From positions 1 through 39,132 of the forward strand of contig BGKB01000298.1 in NCBI GenBank assembly GCA_003116975.1: a DNA stretch of 39,132 nt, given 5' to 3'. The notes under the pieces are model-generated. The model made no database searches and was not told the DNA's origin. It saw nothing but the letters and a program-made list of their open reading frames with translations. This document shows positions 1-8,060 of this stretch, in pieces. Made by a program: the position numbers and the translations under genes. Numbering within the stretch: position 1 is the first letter of the stretch; each line of letters opens with the position of its first letter. The DNA comes from Aurantiochytrium sp. KH105. Taxonomy: Eukaryota > Sar > Bigyra > Thraustochytrida > Thraustochytriidae.

Positions 1-187
1 GCCTCTTAGATAAGTAACGAAAAGCCAGCGAAAAGAAGAAAAAATCCCCCAGCGATGTTGATGACTCCGAGATCAGGCGCGAAGCGAGGCCGGCAAGGTA
101 GAGAGAATTTTACCGCACACTGAGAGGCATTAATCTGGTTTTTGAAAAAAATATGCAACAGTCAAGACGAAGCGTTTTATAGAATTC

Positions 188-193
188 TTTATT
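188..193 (-). terminator. Candidate poly(A) signal for the dihydroorotate dehydrogenase gene
   Basis: Read on the minus strand this is AATAAA, about 140 bases past the stop codon of the gene at 332-1513. The first 331 bases are AT-richer than the coding DNA around them and hold nothing else I can name. The hexamer could be chance in AT-rich sequence. Confidence 0.3.
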
Positions 194-331
194 TTGCGCT
201 TTTGCTGTGGCTGTTGATTTTAATCGCCGATGACACGATGCTGCAAGGTATTCAACAAGAAATCCAAAGGAATCTACTCAATTCCGCTGTCTTTGATCAT
301 AGAAAAGGTACTGTTTTATAAAAGTAAAGGC

Positions 332-1513
332 TCACTTTTCGTGGTCCTTGCCCACAACTTCCGCAATCGTATGATAGCCGTCGCGCTCCATAAGAACCTT
401 GAGTTCGCGGTTAAGACGATTCACGAGCGGGAAACCCTGATATGTGAGCGCAGTGTACAACTGAACCAGCGAGGCGCCGGCCTTTAGCTTTTCGTAAGCA
501 TCAATGCCTGTGCTGATACCGCCAACGCCAATGATGGGAACCTTGCCCTGCGTGAGGCGGTACATGTCGCGAATAACAGCGGTGGACTTGTCCTTGACGG
601 GCATTCCACTCAGGCCTCCAACTTCCCCACGCGCGTCGCTCACGAGAGTCTCTGGCCTGGCAATTGTGGTGTTGGATACGATGAGACCATCCACACCTCG
701 CGAAGTGACAACATCGGCAATGTCTTGTTTGTCCTCCTCGCTGAGATCGGGCGCGATCTTGAGCACAACAGGGGTGCGGCGGCGGCCGGCGCAGACCTCA
801 TCACGGGTCTGCACCACATTGCTAATGAGTTCGTCGAGCTCACGCTTGGCCTGCAGGTTACGCAGGCCGGGCGTGTTGGGGCTTGAGATGTTCACAACGA
901 GATAGTCTGCCATGGTGGCAAACTCGCGCACACCCTTGCCGTAGTCCTCAATGGCGCTCGGGGAGGTCTTATTCTTGCCCAGATTGATGCCCAGCACGCA
1001 GGGGGTGCGCGATGGGTCAGACAAGTACGCCTCAAGGTTGGCCTTAACGGCAGCGTGTCCGTCGCTGTTAAAGCCGTAGCGATTGATGACAGCCTGGTCC
1101 TGCGGCAAGCGAAAGACGCGCGGTTTCGGATTTCCTGGCTGTGGCTCTGGAGTCACGCTGCCGATTTCGACAAAGCCAAATCCAGTGCGAGCCATGCCTT
1201 CGACGCCTTCTGCGTTCTTGTCAAAGCCTGCTGCCAAGCCCACTGGATTGGCAAACTCAAGATCCCACAACGATTGCTTGAGCGCCAGGTCGAGGCCCTC
1301 GTTCTTGGTGGGACGCGGAATCAGCTTGTACTTGGCGGCCAAGACGCCCAGTCGGTGCGCCTGCTCTCCGTCCGTAAACGTGTGCACCATGGGCATGATG
1401 ACCTGGTTGAAGACGCGCTCGTCCTGGGTCCAGTAGCCGTAGCCGACGGCGCACCCGATGCCCGCCCAGCCGCCGAGCAGCGCGTTCCGCGCGAACCTCA
1501 TCGTGCCGGCCAT
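332..1513 (-). CDS. DHODH: Dihydroorotate dehydrogenase (quinone), class 2, mitochondrial
   Basis: A 393-residue intact ORF. It oxidises dihydroorotate to orotate using FMN and passes the electrons to ubiquinone, the fourth step of pyrimidine synthesis, on the mitochondrial inner membrane. Residues 5-27 form a short basic and then hydrophobic segment, as expected for the targeting signal and membrane anchor of class 2 enzymes. The quinone-tunnel helices follow (about 30-65), then the barrel, with the substrate loop NISSPNTPGL at 208-217 carrying the catalytic serine of class 2 enzymes (class 1 uses cysteine). The FMN phosphate site IIGVGGIS lies near residue 330. Length matches the family. 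No intron is needed. The start at 1513 gives a plausible presequence. The transposon begins only about 150 bp upstream, so the promoter must be short or has been altered by the insertion. Confidence 0.96.
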   Translation of the reverse strand: MAGTMRFARNALLGGWAGIGCAVGYGYWTQDERVFNQVIMPMVHTFTDGEQAHRLGVLAAKYKLIPRPTKNEGLDLALKQSLWDLEFANPVGLAAGFDKNAEGVEGMARTGFGFVEIGSVTPEPQPGNPKPRVFRLPQDQAVINRYGFNSDGHAAVKANLEAYLSDPSRTPCVLGINLGKNKTSPSAIEDYGKGVREFATMADYLVVNISSPNTPGLRNLQAKRELDELISNVVQTRDEVCAGRRRTPVVLKIAPDLSEEDKQDIADVVTSRGVDGLIVSNTTIARPETLVSDARGEVGGLSGMPVKDKSTAVIRDMYRLTQGKVPIIGVGGISTGIDAYEKLKAGASLVQLYTALTYQGFPLVNRLNRELKVLMERDGYHTIAEVVGKDHEK

Positions 1514-1659
1514 TCTCGCAGCCTCTTTATCTCAGGCCCCTTTGTCCGGTCGCTCTCGCCCTGTCTGCCGCGCGCAACCACCGGGTCCCAGCCCTCCTCG
1601 CTTGGGGTCTTGTCTGTCTGCGCGGCTGCTTGCTCCGCCCGCCCACGCCTGCCACATGC
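1514..1659. promoter_or_regulatory. Remaining upstream region of the DHODH gene
   Basis: GC-rich, pyrimidine-rich sequence between the DHODH start codon and the first transposon repeat. No TATA box is visible. Taken with 7861-8060 on the other side of the element, it probably formed one divergent promoter of about 350 bp before the insertion. This is inference from gene orientation. Confidence 0.4.
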
Positions 1660-1695
1660 CAATTGCGTACCGTGACTGTACGGTAGTGGAGGCCG

Positions 1696-1893
1696 AGTTA
1701 GCGATAACGTACCTCCGCGGTACGCAATCATAAGTAAGTTAGCGATAACGTATACCTCTGCGGTACGTAATCATAAGTAAGTTAGCGATAACGTACCTCC
1801 GCGGTACGTAATCATAAGTAAGTTAGCGATAACGTACCTCCGCGGTACGTAATCATAAGTAAGTTAGCGATAACGTACCTCCGCGGTACGTAA
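1696..1893. repeat. 41-bp tandem repeat at the left end of the transposon, five copies
   Basis: The anchor GCGATAACG recurs at 1701, 1742, 1785, 1826 and 1867, so the spacing is 41, 43, 41 and 41. The 43 comes from a two-base insertion in copy 2. Each unit contains ACGTACC and GGTACGT separated by TCCGC: a 7-bp hairpin stem that grows to 11 bp with one mismatch (GAT-A-ACGTACC against GGTACGT-A-ATC). An earlier related hairpin, TACCGT...ACGGTA, lies at 1664-1684. Diverged copies occur at the right end. Confidence 0.9.
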
Positions 1894-1907
1894 TTATAAC
1901 TTAGAGC

Positions 1908-1928
1908 AATCGCAATAAGCCGCTTTTT
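1908..1928 (+). repeat. Left inverted-repeat core of the transposon
   Basis: Twenty-one bases starting AATCGCAATAAG and ending in five T. They are the exact reverse complement of 7745-7765. The two copies are 5,858 bp apart, outer edge to outer edge. Confidence 0.9.
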
Positions 1929-2325
1929 CTCACGATCACAGGCGGCAGCACCACCCGAAAAAGCCAAAGAAGACCCTTTTAGCCCCCTCGAGGACACTAA
2001 CCTGGTAAAAGCTCGAGCAAAATACTCCTAGACTACCCCTAATCTGGTGTCAACAGGAATCGTATTGTTTACTTTATTATTTACGTTGCACCCAATGGAA
2101 CAGGCGAAATGGGTTGCGGATACTTATTGTTCCTTTTTACATTTCGTTTATAATTTTTGAATGTTTTTTTTTTGTTGCCATGGTCGGTGGATTGGAACAG
2201 AGGTGATAGTAGCCTCCGAGTCTCGCATGCTGCGACCTGTGCGGAGCCGTAGATCTGGTTGGTGCGTTGGACAGGAGCCCCGCCGATCGGTCGAGCGCCA
2301 CCGACGAGATAGCGAGCGCGCTGTC

Positions 2326-3989
2326 ATGAGTGATGCACACGGCTCAAGGCATGGCGACGGAGAGACGCGGTCTCCCTCGCGCCACGAAAGAGCGGCGGGT
2401 GAAGATGAAGCCATCGAGGCTATGACTGACCAACTAGCAGAGGACTTTACCACTCACGACGTCGAGCTGGCAGCTGTTATCGCAGAGCGTCTGTCGCACT
2501 CGACCCACGTACCGAATCTAGATCTTCCGGATGTGACTGTTGCTGAGACCTTTTCTTCATCGTCATCGCAATCACTTCAAGAGGACGAGGGTGCCGGGGC
2601 TCCTCCATTCGCGAGACCTCCTTCTCTGGACATTCCTGCAACAGAACGAAGCTCGACGCTCAACGTCGGGTTAGAGGAGTCACCTGCTCCATCAGCTGAT
2701 GCATCTTCCGGCTCCGAAATGAGATGGGCAAAAGCGTTGGAGTCAAGTGCCAAGTCTGAGCTCAGTAAACTCCTGAGCCGAGACACTGATGTTGATGTGA
2801 TCATCCGAAATTTCCTGTCTGAAGGATCCAAATCTCGGAAGGCATCGCTTTGCGAGCACTTCAAAGATGGCGAGTCGCTCTTTAGATGCCACGAAAAGGC
2901 CAGGAAAGCTGTGGCTGTGCAGGCGCAAAAGGTATTCGAAGCATTGAGTCCCGCAGACCAGAAGTATCTCGATGTTGAAGTTGGGACATCCATTGCGAAA
3001 GTCCTTAGCGAAGGTGGTGGAAACAAGGCCTATCTTGCGAAGATATTCTCTTACGTGGACAAGCGCAAGATTTCGAATAACATGAGAGTCTTTCCTTTCT
3101 CTTTATTACCCAAGGGTGATGTTGAAAATGTCTTCTCCTTTGGTGAGGCTCGGCCGAAAACTTTAGTCGATATGCTCCTTATGGCGCTGTTGTTGTACAC
3201 GATTCCATTCCTGATGCGCAGCGAAGGTGATAAGCTCAAATTGCGGACCCTTGCGCCTTCTGGTGAAGGGAGCAACTTTCTGGATTGGATGTTGGAGAAG
3301 TTAAATTTTGCGCTCAAGAAAAGGACGGGCTACAATCTGGATCGAGCACAACCCAAGAAGACGCGGGCGCTGCCCAGAAAGAACTACAAGTCTTACGATA
3401 TGGGGGACGTTGCCGCGCGAGTAGCAGAAATCATTCTCGACGAGTCGCGCGAAGAGAGTTGCGACGTTCAGAGAATCCTTCGTTGCCCAGGTCCTGTGGA
3501 CGGGAGCCCGGGCGAATATGGACGGCAGCAGCTGGAAACCAGTGTCTTTAGCAAATTGGCCGATCTGGTCAACGATAAGGCCTACGTCATCAACCCCCAA
3601 TTTTCCGCAGACCAAGTGGGTGTCGACCCATCGAAGGCCCCCGAGACTGATAAGCTGAGGCTTGACGAGTCATCGGCGAGAGCATTGCTCAAGAAGATGA
3701 AAGTCGATCTTCAAACTGCCATGAAATTGGCGGAGTCAAGTGGCTTTAACGACGCTGATCCATTTCCTGCCGCAGCCTCTCATGGTGCGGAAAGGAGAAA
3801 AAGGCACAGAGCCAAGAAGTTGAGGGATGGCGAATCTCTAGAAAGCGACGATGAGGATAGTGACGATAGTGATGATGATGCCNGAAAATGGCTACACATC
3901 TGTCTCAAACGGAACGAGACGAATACGAGTCAGACATACGTAAACTCTTCACGGACCTAGGCCAGGTATTGAGGAGAATTTCAATATGA
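2326..3989 (+). CDS. Transposon ORF of unknown function (third gene), with one ambiguous base
   Basis: I do not recognise this protein. From the ATG at 2326 it runs about 554 residues: a Ser/Glu/Asp-rich N-terminal third, a more ordered middle part (about 2720-3480) rich in Lys, Asp and Leu with one hydrophobic stretch near 3170-3215, and a very acidic tract (SDDEDSDDSDDD) ending at the N at 3883. Read as given, the frame continues to a stop at 3958. One base more than the single N instead puts the sequence into another frame that reads KMATHLSQTERDEYESDIRK and goes on to a TGA at 3987-3989, a far more protein-like end with a possible amphipathic helix. So the N probably hides a one-base deletion in the assembly. 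ATGs at 2161 and 2228 are in frame, but the residues before 2326 look non-coding. It converges with the transposase ORF, 12 bp apart. A role in transposition is inferred from position only. Confidence 0.65.
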
Positions 3990-4001
3990 GTTCATATTCA
4001 G

Positions 4002-5612
4002 TCAATTGAGTTGCATCGAGTATTGCGCCTCAAATACTGTGCTAGTATTCCTTCGTTTGGCTGCGCGCTCCTCCCTTCGTTGCATTTCTTCATCAACGTG
4101 TTTGCGCCAGCGCTTTCGTGCTTTTGCCATGTCAAATTTGTAGTACCGGCCCAAATGAGTTGCAAGAGCGTTGCGACGAGATGCTCTCATGCTATTCGTG
4201 GGCGTACTTTCACATAATCGACCCCCGCCAGTATCGATCGAGAAAATTGTAGCCTCAGAGAGGTTTTGAGGAATAGATTCGTCGACGACGCGAATGCTCG
4301 AGAAATCTTGAATATCTGTGGTACCATCGCTATTCGTCACTACGCGATATTCAGTTTGTCGCCGCACACTTTCGACGCCTGGGCGTGCGTTACGCCTTCG
4401 GCAGTGATTGTAAAGTAAGACACAAGCGCGAAAGATTCCTTGCGCAAACTCAACACAGCTCGTCCTTATGTGGCGTAGGATTCGGAATTTGTTCGTCATA
4501 ATGCCAAATGTGATCTCAATGCGGCATCGCAGCGAAGACAGTTTCTCATTGAAAGAAATATGCTTGATTGCCCGGGACGTTCGCGAGAACGGAGTAAGAA
4601 TCTCATTGGTGCAAGCGTAGGCATTGTCAGCTGCGATCCAGTATTTATCCCCCAATCTTTTTTTCTCGTAGATGGCCTTGGCAAGCGTCGAGTGTCTGAA
4701 AGCAGCAGAGTCTGCTGTGCTACCGTAGTGATACTCGGAAGCAAATGTGATAATGTTATCGGCGTCACACATGCACTGAAACGTGAGCGCATAGTACCCT
4801 TTTCGATTCCAGAATCGTCCGACTTCAGGCACGTCCGGCTTAAGCATACGAATCACAATGCCATCGACGGCACCCACACAGTTTTGCATTGTTCTCAGTC
4901 CTTTGTCGTAATTATAGGTGCGTTTATTGAATCCCGTTGCAAGCGCTTCAATCTTCTCAGGCGAGCCAAAAGGGTCTGAGTCAATGACGTGGTCTTCTTT
5001 TGCAAGGATTGCACTAACACCGTCACGGGCAAGTCGTGGGACAGTATCATGATGAAGGCCAAATTGGTCAGCAATGGAAAGAGAACTTTCACCTCCCAAA
5101 AACATGAGAGTTACTGCCACGATAGTGCGAGGGCAGCAGACAACAATGTCTGAGCGTTTTGCTTTTGTGGAATCTCTCTGTAGATCCTGGTGGTTCCCAA
5201 TGACGTGCATGAGAGACTCAAAGGCAGCAAGGTCCATTCTAATGAAACGGCGAAAAGCTATGTCTCGGTCAATAACTTCCCCATGCCGTTTATAAAGAAA
5301 TGCCTCCCATCCTGTTCGAGGGACGCGCTTCAGAAAGTTGTAGACTCGAGGCTGGCCTCTTAGCCTCCTTGCTTTCGATCTTAAGCCCGCCGCCTTTCGA
5401 AAGCGACCAGAGTTACGCGCAATGATGGCGTCCTGTTCCAGCTGTTCTGCCACTTCCAATTTCAAGATAACCGGCGAGCACCACCACGGCACGAGGGTGC
5501 AGAGTGTTTTGAGTCTTATCTCCAATTCTACCTCCCCAGGGTCGTTGTATGGAGGAATCTCGAGCCTGTAGTGTCTCGACATGACTTTGTGCTTTCTTGT
5601 GAGCAGATACAT
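4002..5612 (-). CDS. PIF/Harbinger-type DDE transposase
   Basis: 536 residues from the first ATG. The catalytic core matches the DDE_4 nuclease family: D250 in GAVDG, D301 in the TADSAAFRHS block, D329 in ADNAY, and E366 in RIEITFG, the usual last acidic residue before a conserved FG. A helix-turn-helix-like stretch (SLSIADQFGLHHDTV, 178-191) precedes it, as in related transposases. The same frame stays open upstream of this ATG as far as a TGA at 5874-5876, with an acidic, Ser/Glu-rich sequence that looks coding. The real N-terminus may therefore lie further upstream and be reached by splicing. It would nick and join the element ends, aided by the Myb-like partner encoded next door on the same strand. 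Whether this copy is functional cannot be told. Confidence 0.85.
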   Translation of the reverse strand: MYLLTRKHKVMSRHYRLEIPPYNDPGEVELEIRLKTLCTLVPWWCSPVILKLEVAEQLEQDAIIARNSGRFRKAAGLRSKARRLRGQPRVYNFLKRVPRTGWEAFLYKRHGEVIDRDIAFRRFIRMDLAAFESLMHVIGNHQDLQRDSTKAKRSDIVVCCPRTIVAVTLMFLGGESSLSIADQFGLHHDTVPRLARDGVSAILAKEDHVIDSDPFGSPEKIEALATGFNKRTYNYDKGLRTMQNCVGAVDGIVIRMLKPDVPEVGRFWNRKGYYALTFQCMCDADNIITFASEYHYGSTADSAAFRHSTLAKAIYEKKRLGDKYWIAADNAYACTNEILTPFSRTSRAIKHISFNEKLSSLRCRIEITFGIMTNKFRILRHIRTSCVEFAQGIFRACVLLYNHCRRRNARPGVESVRRQTEYRVVTNSDGTTDIQDFSSIRVVDESIPQNLSEATIFSIDTGGGRLCESTPTNSMRASRRNALATHLGRYYKFDMAKARKRWRKHVDEEMQRREERAAKRRNTSTVFEAQYSMQLN

Positions 5613-5776
5613 GCCAATGCAAGGCTCACCAGACTCAGAAAATGATGAAAGACATTCTGCGACTTGCTCTGCATCCCAGATTGAGCCTTCATCCTGTTCT
5701 GAGAAGAAGCGCGACTCGTTGTGAACAGGGCCTGAGCTATTCGCATGTTCATTCGCATCGTCAATCAGTGATGATG

Positions 5777-6033
5777 TCGAGGTGCAACCTCGTTGCTCCC
5801 CGAGACGTGCATTTGCGAAGCCACACGCGCGGAAGCTGCCGAAGCTTCGCCAGAACTTGTCTATCTTGTCGAATCACTCCCCGGCCGAGACCTCGTTAAC
5901 CACGTTTGATGACGAATCAATCGCGTGCTCGTTCGCATCGTCAGATAGTAAGATCGGAGATGAAATCGAGGTGCAACCTCGTTGCTCCCCGAGACGTGTA
6001 TCTGCGAAGCCACACGCGCGGAAGCTGCCGAAG
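5777..6033 (-). repeat. In-frame 189-bp-spaced duplication upstream of the transposase ORF
   Basis: A 68-bp block at 5777-5844 is repeated at 5966-6033 with two mismatches. Weaker similarity extends beyond it (TTCGCATCGTCA before both). The offset is 63 codons. In the transposase frame both copies encode FRACGFA followed by a variable pair and RLGEQRGCTS, then a DDANEHA segment. An in-frame TGA at 5874-5876 lies between them. The 5613-6152 interval has no other ORF I would defend. It probably holds the 5' end of the transposase gene. Confidence 0.8.
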
Positions 6034-6152
6034 GAACGACCACTCTGGCTGCCAGTTCCAGCGAAGAATCGAGCAGCACAAGCGACGACTTTGCAATCGC
6101 ACAAAGAACCTCGACACTGCGGTTGAGGTGCGCAGTACAGGCGCGAGCACAA

Positions 6153-7166
6153 TCATTCAGAAGACCCTGTTGCGTCGGCTCGACCCATCATTAACATAGT
6201 CCGTTCGGCTTCGATTTTGTCCACTTCCGCCTGATACTCTTCGTCGGTGATGAAACCGCGGGAAAACCTGATCAATGCCATATTGAACTTGTTATTGAGC
6301 CTCGAGATCGACATCTGAAAGTCTTGCTGCTCCCCCACAACAGTCATGATGAGCCCGGACAAACGCTTCTCGCTTTCGAGCAACTCCAATGCATCAGGTG
6401 CGTGCATGTTTTTTCTAATCCGAGCTTTCTTCGTCTGATTCGCTCGAAGTTTCGCTTTCTTGTTGCCAACCGCCCGTTTCGAAACCTGCAAGCTTGCACG
6501 CCTCTTCATGTATCCTGATGCTGACTCCGTGCTCGAGATCGAGGAGCTTTCGGCGCTTTGGCTGAAGCGACCAGAACTAGAAGATGTTGATCTTGAACGC
6601 GAGATGGTAGGACTGTCTTCCTCCTCTTCGTCCGAAGGAGAGACGTCGCTGTGGTCGTCGTCGCTGTGGTCGTCGTCGCTTCCAGGCGCGACATGGCTGG
6701 GCTCGGACAATTCGGTCGACGCCGCGATGCGGGAGAGTGGCTCCATCTGCTGAATGATGTCAATAACGTGGGCGAACTTAAATTTCAGGGCAGCAGATTC
6801 TTTTGCGCTCAGGAAATTTGCTTCCTTACCAGTTTTGGCACGGCCCTCTTCAAAAGACAGCTTCTCGGCTCGCTCAACATAGTCTGGTTCAGACCAGCCA
6901 ATGCTCCTCGTCGTTTTGCGAGCCTGCAAGTCGCAGAATATGTATCGCTTGCACTCCCGCTCGATATTCTTCACGCGATTCTTAAGTGCAATCGGCGTGC
7001 GGGCAACTGGGGAACGGGATGCCACATTTTTTCGCGCCATGAGCTCCAGCATCTTGGTTTGCACGGAATTCCAGAAGTCCTCCGCGCTCTGGTTCGTTCC
7101 ACGGTTCCTCTCCTCTGTGATATTCACGTATGCAATGAGACATTCATCTTCAGCCTTCGTGTACGA
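6153..7166 (-). CDS. Myb/SANT-like DNA-binding protein of the transposon
   Basis: About 337 residues, open from just after a TAG (7167-7169) to a TGA at 6153-6155. The first visible residues read SYTKAEDECLIAYVNITEE, then RGTNQSAEDFW near residue 40. This is the tri-helix Myb/SANT-like pattern seen in Harbinger accessory proteins and in NAM-associated plant proteins. Next come a basic helical part, an acidic Ser/Asp tract (DDDHSDDDHSD), a lysine/arginine-rich segment (possible nuclear signal), and a C-terminal helix pair around ALELLESEKRLSGLI. No ATG lies at the natural start, so a 5' exon is likely (see 7296-7439). In this superfamily such proteins bind the element ends and bring the transposase into the nucleus. 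That role is assumed here by family. Confidence 0.75.
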   Translation of the reverse strand, partial: SYTKAEDECLIAYVNITEERNRGTNQSAEDFWNSVQTKMLELMARKNVASRSPVARTPIALKNRVKNIERECKRYIFCDLQARKTTRSIGWSEPDYVERAEKLSFEEGRAKTGKEANFLSAKESAALKFKFAHVIDIIQQMEPLSRIAASTELSEPSHVAPGSDDDHSDDDHSDVSPSDEEEEDSPTISRSRSTSSSSGRFSQSAESSSISSTESASGYMKRRASLQVSKRAVGNKKAKLRANQTKKARIRKNMHAPDALELLESEKRLSGLIMTVVGEQQDFQMSISRLNNKFNMALIRFSRGFITDEEYQAEVDKIEAERTMLMMGRADATGSSE

Positions 7167-7295
7167 CTAGCCCCTGCCGCCTCGAGAGGTGCTTCGAGGA
7201 GTGTCGCTGCTGCGAGGCTTGTGGGAAGGATCTTGATCATTTCCGATGTCTATGCATGCAGGATAGGCGCCAGAGCGATTGTTCGCTGCCGCTAC

Positions 7296-7439
7296 CTCGT
7301 TGCCGCCACGTTCACCAAGCTCACCTCTCTCTTTGCACGCGTTCGGCTCCTCACGAGATAAGTCGTCGACTAGACCAGTCGCAAACTCATTGCAGATCGC
7401 GGCCCCGTCGCAATCCTCTACGTCGTAGCTGCTTGCCAT
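7296..7439 (-). other. Possible first exon of the Myb-like gene
   Basis: An ATG at 7439 opens an acidic 48-codon reading frame (MASSYDVEDCDG...) in the same frame as the main ORF. A GTAGCG donor at 7295 and an acceptor GCTAG ending at 7167 would remove 129 nt, including the in-frame TAG, and keep the frame. No CTRAC branch motif is seen in that interval, so this is only one possible model. An in-frame ATG also exists at 7532. Confidence 0.3.
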
Positions 7440-7591
7440 TGTCGCGATAACTACGATGACGCCACCGACCGCGTGCACTGCCTGCAGTATCTGCTTTGTC
7501 GATCGATTTGGAGCGCAGCTTTGCAATCCCATGCACTACAGAAGGATCATCATGATGTTTCTCTTGTCGTTAGGCTAGAAAAGTCTATAGG

Positions 7592-7748
7592 GTTCTCATG
7601 AGAACGATCTCCTTGGAGTTACGCAACTAAAGAAAATTGAAAGAAATTCTCATAATCTGAGCCATGCTGGCCAGCATGGTTCTGTCGGTAAAAAAGTTTT
7701 CAAGAGTCATCTTTCAAGAAGCCAAATTTTTGGCTTTTGGCGCCAAAA
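7592..7748. promoter_or_regulatory. Cluster of three perfect palindromes upstream of the Myb-like gene
   Basis: GTTCTCATGAGAAC (7592-7605), CCATGCTGGCCAGCATGG (7662-7679) and TTTTGGCGCCAAAA (7735-7748) are all perfect inverted repeats of 14, 18 and 14 bp. They lie between the 5' end of the Myb-like gene and the right inverted-repeat core. The last one overlaps the core and matches the E2F consensus TTTSSCGC in both directions. Binding by the element's own proteins or by host E2F is inference. Confidence 0.5.
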
Positions 7749-7765
7749 AGCGGCTTATTGCGATT
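7745..7765 (-). repeat. Right inverted-repeat core of the transposon
   Basis: Exact reverse complement of 1908-1928. Outward of it, 7766-7855 holds two diverged hairpin units related to the 41-bp repeat of the left end: GTACC...GGTAC near 7822-7840, and the ATACCGTATC / GGTACGG segment at 7781-7803. Confidence 0.88.
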
Positions 7766-8060
7766 ACTTATAAGCTATCAATACCGTATCAAAAAGGTAC
7801 GGTGTCACAGTTACGTACCATTGAGAGGTACGGTAAAATCTTACCTAACCTACTACGAGATAGGCCTAGATGCGCCACGGCATCTCCACTGCAAAGCCCG
7901 AACCGCGAGCGCTGCAGCTGGACGCAGCGCGAGAGGCAGGCTTGTGCTGCCGCCCCTGGCGCCAGCTTGAGCGGGAGGAGAATCTTGCAAACTTGGCTGG
8001 CTGACTGGCTGACTGGCTGGCGGTCGAGAGTTCAAGCACCTCGCTTGCGAACGCGAAGAG

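Larger units (their letters stand above)
1660..7860. mobile_element. PIF/Harbinger-type DNA transposon with three ORFs
   Basis: The element is defined by a perfect 21-bp inverted repeat (1908-1928 and 7745-7765), subterminal repeats outside it on both sides, a DDE transposase of the PIF/Harbinger (DDE_4) type and a Myb/SANT-like protein, the two-protein set known for this superfamily. A third ORF (2326-3989) on the opposite strand is not part of the usual set. Outside the 21-bp core the ends still align loosely: a CGTACC-containing unit and then ATA(A/G)CTTA before the core. The TIRs are therefore imperfect and longer than the core. I could not fix the outer edges or a 3-bp target duplication, so the limits are approximate. 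A single N at 3883 and an in-frame stop upstream of the transposase ORF leave open whether this copy is active. Confidence 0.85.

Noticed and set aside
1660..1690. A 3-bp target-site duplication at the transposon edges
   Set aside because: I could not align the two outermost ends well enough to name one; any TAA/TTA chosen would be a guess.
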